From: SAR202 cluster bacterium
GTDB taxonomy: Bacteria; Chloroflexota; Dehalococcoidia; Lucifugimonadales; UBA3495
Length of the DNA: 16,714 nt
Assembly: GCA_009392095.1 (NCBI GenBank)
Contig: VFHF01000149.1
Coordinates: forward strand, 1 to 16,714
Direction of reading: 5' to 3'
A program made the translations under genes and the position numbers. Shown here in pieces: positions 14,069 to 16,714 of the stretch. Every line of letters begins with the position of its first letter. The stretch's first letter is position 1. The notes beneath the pieces were generated by a model that ran no database searches, was not told where the DNA came from, and saw only the letters and a list, made by a program, of their open reading frames with translations.

Positions 14069-14804
14069 TACCCTGGTCGCCGTCGCGGCTCACCGGGTGC
14101 TCGGGCCAAAGGCCTTGGCAGTCACCGCCGTCTCGCCTGCCTTGGCAAAACGAGAGCTGGAAGAGACCGTTAGTCTCGCCGCGCGGTTCGGGTTCCCTCA
14201 CCGCATCATCCACACCAACGAGATGGAGCGGGAAGGTTACGTGGCCAACTCGCCCCAGCGGTGCTACTTCTGTAAGACCGAGCTTTACTCCCAACTCACG
14301 GAACTGGCCGACCAAGAATCCATCAAGTGGGTGGTCAACGGCGCGAACACCGACGATATCGGAGACTACCGTCCGGGCATGGTGGCCGCGTCGGAGCACC
14401 GGGTCCGCAGTCCAATGGTAGAGGTCGGGCTTACGAAAGCTGACGTGCGGGTCATCGCCAAGATTCTGGACATCCCCATCTGGGACAAGCCGGCCCAACC
14501 CTGCCTGTCCTCGCGGATTCCCTACGGCACCCCTGTAACTGTCGAGAACCTGTCCAAGGTCGAGCAAGCTGAAGACTACCTCCGCGGACTGGGCCTCAGG
14601 GAGGTCCGAGCCAGGCATCACGACCGACTCTGCCGAATCGAGGTCGGCGAAGATGAGATGGACTTCGCCTTCGAGAGGCGAAAAGAGATCGTCTCGGCCA
14701 TCAAAAAGATTGGTTACCTGTGGGTCTCCATCGATATGTCCGGGCTTCGCTCTGGCAGCCTCAACGACCAGTTGAAGCTCAATGATGGCGCCTTGAAGAT
14801 CTGA
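13974..14804 (+). CDS. larE: ATP-dependent sacrificial sulfur transferase LarE
   Basis: 276 residues, family length. LarE adenylates the carboxylate of carboxylated nicotinic acid mononucleotide and donates sulfur, in L. plantarum from its own Cys176, to build the nickel-pincer nucleotide cofactor. The N-terminal PP-loop is AFSGGVDSTL (25-34). The sulfur-donor Cys is C177 in AQPCLSSRIPYGTPVT, and S180, E200, R212 and R214 (VRARHHDR) fall at the positions reported for the L. plantarum active site. RCYFCKTELY (96-105) is a common LarE block. One further Cys, C220, is present, but there is no clear three-Cys cluster set, so the sacrificial mechanism is more likely than the [4Fe-4S] type. The stop and the larC start overlap (TGATG), indicating translational coupling. 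The 5' end overlaps the truncated sensor gene. Confidence 0.95.
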   Translation: MALQSQKHLLALEQILQEMGSVAVAFSGGVDSTLVAVAAHRVLGPKALAVTAVSPALAKRELEETVSLAARFGFPHRIIHTNEMEREGYVANSPQRCYFCKTELYSQLTELADQESIKWVVNGANTDDIGDYRPGMVAASEHRVRSPMVEVGLTKADVRVIAKILDIPIWDKPAQPCLSSRIPYGTPVTVENLSKVEQAEDYLRGLGLREVRARHHDRLCRIEVGEDEMDFAFERRKEIVSAIKKIGYLWVSIDMSGLRSGSLNDQLKLNDGALKI

Positions 14805-16009
14805 TGGCAACCACTCGTATCGCCTATATCCAACCTATCGGCGGCGCCAGCGGTGACATGATGTTGGGCGCTCTGACGGACCTGGGCATGCCCATCGAAT
14901 ACCTGGAAGCCGAGCTGGGAAAACTCAACGCTGGCGGCTACCGGCTGGAAGCCCGCCAGGAAACCCGCTGCGAAATGCGGGGCACCTACCTGAACGTTGA
15001 GTTGGAAGACAAGACTCGCTGCTCGCCCCGGCAATTGCTGGAGACGGTCGAGGGCAGCAGCCTATCTCAGCCGGTGATCGAGCGTTCTTGTGAAGTCTTG
15101 AAGGCGTTGTGGACGGCCGAGTGCCGGGTACATGGCGAAACACAAGACATCTTGGAGTTGGAAGAACTGGGCAACGTGGACACCCTAGTCGACGTGGTCG
15201 GCTCCGTCATCGGGTTTGAATACCTAGGAGTGGATGGTATCCACGCCGGTCCACTGGTGATTGGGAACGCCACGCCGCCGCGCTGGGCCGGAGGGTACTC
15301 CAACCCGGCGCCCGCTACGTTGGAGTTGATCGCGGCCGCCGGCGCGCCGGTGATCGGTGACAAGCCGATGTATGAAGAAGCCGGAGAACTCACCACACCC
15401 ACCGGAGCAGCCCTGATAACGACCCTAGCCGCGTTTGGCCGCCCTGCCTTCGCCGTGGATCGTGTGGGTCTGGGTCTGGGCACCAAAGATCCCGCCGGAT
15501 TTCCTAATGCACTGCGGGTCTGGCTGGGCGAATTGGCCCAAGCCGAATCCGCCTCTGCAGTCCAACAGGGTGAAGTGGTGCTACTGGAGACCAACCTGGA
15601 CGATGTCTCCGGTTTGGTGTTGGGCTACACCCAGGAACGATTATTTGCTATCGGAGCTTTGGACGTTTGGAATACGCCTATCCTGATGAAAAAAAACCGC
15701 CCGGCAACACTACTTTCAGTCTTGGTGCCCAAGGACAAAGAACGGGAGGCGACCGAGGTCATTCTCCTGGAGACCCCCACGCTGGGCATCCGCACCCGCC
15801 CGGTGGACCGTTACGTGGCTGGCCGTCAGATGATCACTATCGAGACTAAAATGGGCCCCATTAGCGTGAAGGTCAAGCTGTTGGACGGGAAAGCCATCAG
15901 CGCGGCCCCGGAACCCGATGAGGTCCGCCGCATCGCCCTAGAGTCCGGAACGCCCTTCCAGGAGGTCTATCAACAAGCTACAGAGGAGGCCCGGCGGCAA
16001 TTGCTCTAG
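14804..16009 (+). CDS. larC: Nickel-pincer cofactor nickel-insertion protein LarC, single-frame, His-poor variant
   Basis: A CTP-dependent cyclometallase that inserts nickel into the pincer nucleotide. The 401 residues cover both parts that are separate frames (larC1/larC2) in L. plantarum. N-terminal IQPIGGASGDMMLGAL, central NPAPATLEL and GELTTPTGAAL, and the LarC2-type ETNLDDVSG, ILMKKNRPATLL and ETPTLGIRTRPVDR blocks are all in one frame. In most relatives the centre reads HFHEVGAVDS with a later HGRLPVPAPAT. Here the matching residues are 118-121 ELEE (E-L-E-E-L-G-N-V-D) and A162, so the conserved histidines are gone. An A8 run at 15689-15696 encodes the conserved MKKN. It overlaps larE by one base. 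Neither LarB nor LarA is in the window. Confidence 0.93.
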   Translation: MATTRIAYIQPIGGASGDMMLGALTDLGMPIEYLEAELGKLNAGGYRLEARQETRCEMRGTYLNVELEDKTRCSPRQLLETVEGSSLSQPVIERSCEVLKALWTAECRVHGETQDILELEELGNVDTLVDVVGSVIGFEYLGVDGIHAGPLVIGNATPPRWAGGYSNPAPATLELIAAAGAPVIGDKPMYEEAGELTTPTGAALITTLAAFGRPAFAVDRVGLGLGTKDPAGFPNALRVWLGELAQAESASAVQQGEVVLLETNLDDVSGLVLGYTQERLFAIGALDVWNTPILMKKNRPATLLSVLVPKDKEREATEVILLETPTLGIRTRPVDRYVAGRQMITIETKMGPISVKVKLLDGKAISAAPEPDEVRRIALESGTPFQEVYQQATEEARRQLL

Positions 16010-16096
16010 CCGGACCGGCCCCATGCCGAATCACTGATCTCATCAACTTGTTCTACGCAGTCCAAATATCGACCAAGACAAAAGGAGAGGAAAGAT

Positions 16097-16714
16097 ATTC
16101 GATTATTCCAAGTCTCTGACGCGGACCTGAAAGAGTTCGGCGCCAGTATCGCTGCGCTCGGCGGCGGCGTTTTCAGCATGGAAGATGTGGCTAACAAGAA
16201 CGTGAGCTACCTCGACGAGAACATCTCCGATTCTTCGGGCGGCAACGCCAATGCATTGGTCCGTTTCTACAAGACCCACCCTGCAATCGGTTGGACGAGG
16301 ACATCTTGGGCTCAGCCCTCAGCGACGACACAAACTGCCTGACGATGTTGGCGACCAATGGGAAAATGACGACTGGAAATCCCAGAGCAAGTCCAACGGC
16401 CACCGCGACATTCCCTTGGCCTCTGCGGACATGATGACTGGAATCCCGATGATCTCACTGCGGCTGACCCAATTCGGCATCGACCCGGCTCGGTCATGAG
16501 GCCCGGGCCATGTTGATCGGCGACATGTCCAAGAAGACCTACAACACTTTCTATGTGCCCGAGTCCGTGGGCAGTCCGTACATTCCCACCCAAGATGACT
16601 TCGTCATACCCAACGGGATAAAGTCGGTCTTAGGGTTCGGTGGAGTTCTGTCTTCGGGCGAACTGTTCGGGGTAAGCATGTTCTCGAAGGCCAGCATTCC
16701 CGCCGATGTCAAAG
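16097..16714 (+). pseudogene. Decayed homologue of the truncated sensor-like gene (runs off the right edge)
   Basis: Homology to the gene at 13601 and to its missing C-terminal part is spread over four frame segments. Frame 1, from 16097 to about 16290, gives SMEDVANKNVSYLDENI and ALVRFYKTHP. Frame 2, about 16282-16361, gives LDEDILGSALSDDTNCLTMLATNG. Frame 3, 16362-16499, gives ENDDWKSQSKSNGHRDIPLA and GIPMISLRLTQFGID and ends at TGA 16497. Frame 4, from about 16495 to the edge, gives KKTYNTFYVPESVGSPYIP, FVIPNGIKSVLGFGGVL and SGELFGVSMFSK. The expected start codon is ATT, with a well-placed AAAGGAG at 16081-16087, so an ATG may have been lost. Three frameshifts in about 220 bases beside clean genes point to a genuine pseudogene rather than assembly error, although that cannot be excluded. 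Confidence 0.8.

Noticed and set aside
13998..14810. 270-codon minus-strand open frame opposite larE
   Set aside because: Mirror of larE codons; larE has a ribosome-binding site, coupled stop and all active-site motifs.

Overview
The window looks like a chromosomal segment of a free-living bacterium. It is moderately G+C-rich and densely coding. I place it in the Chloroflexota (Dehalococcoidia / SAR202-like) because of the gene mix: a luciferase-type flavin monooxygenase, DinB/MDMPI-fold enzyme, alpha/beta hydrolases, DAO-type oxidase, actinobacterial/Chloroflexi-style HemQ and mitochondrial-type aconitase. That placement is inferred from protein character, not from a marker phylogeny. No phage, IS element, CRISPR array or origin is visible.

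Layout. (1) 1-1881, minus strand: a well-formed tRNA-Ser(GCU) gene behind its own promoter, then miaB (tRNA methylthiotransferase) and the N-terminal part of nadA (quinolinate synthase), which runs off the left edge. (2) 2033-5746, plus strand: a dyad and a consensus sigma-70 promoter precede an Lrp/AsnC regulator. A terminator follows, then a 7Fe ferredoxin with its own extended -10 promoter and a strong hairpin, then a 758-residue aconitase ending at a long bidirectional terminator. (3) 5766-7630: a HemQ-like heme protein (minus) diverges from a stand-alone homologue of peptidyl-alpha-hydroxyglycine amidating lyase (plus) whose active site appears complete. (4) 7790-10529: a ComB-type phosphosulfolactate phosphatase homologue (plus) converges on a DAO-family FAD oxidase and an MDMPI/DinB-fold enzyme (both minus). 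(5) 10646-16009, plus strand: one tightly packed presumptive operon of LLM flavin monooxygenase, haloalkane dehalogenase with a full catalytic pentad, an alpha/beta hydrolase whose nucleophile Ser is replaced by Phe, a truncated sensor-like gene, larE and larC. (6) 16097-16714: a decayed homologue of the truncated sensor gene, with three frameshifts and a lost start codon, running off the right edge.

How it fits together. Region 5 pairs oxidative and hydrolytic catabolism (monooxygenase, dehalogenase, hydrolase) with two of the three enzymes that make and load the nickel-pincer cofactor (LarE and LarC; neither LarB nor LarA is here). LarC has lost the usual HFHE histidines. The truncated sensor gene loses homology at almost exactly the base where the larE ribosome-binding site begins, which suggests a deletion or recombination joined larEC to the catabolic operon. 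The most unusual observations are the hydrolase without its nucleophile, the two broken sensor relatives bracketing larEC, the His-less LarC and the complete PAL active site with no monooxygenase partner.
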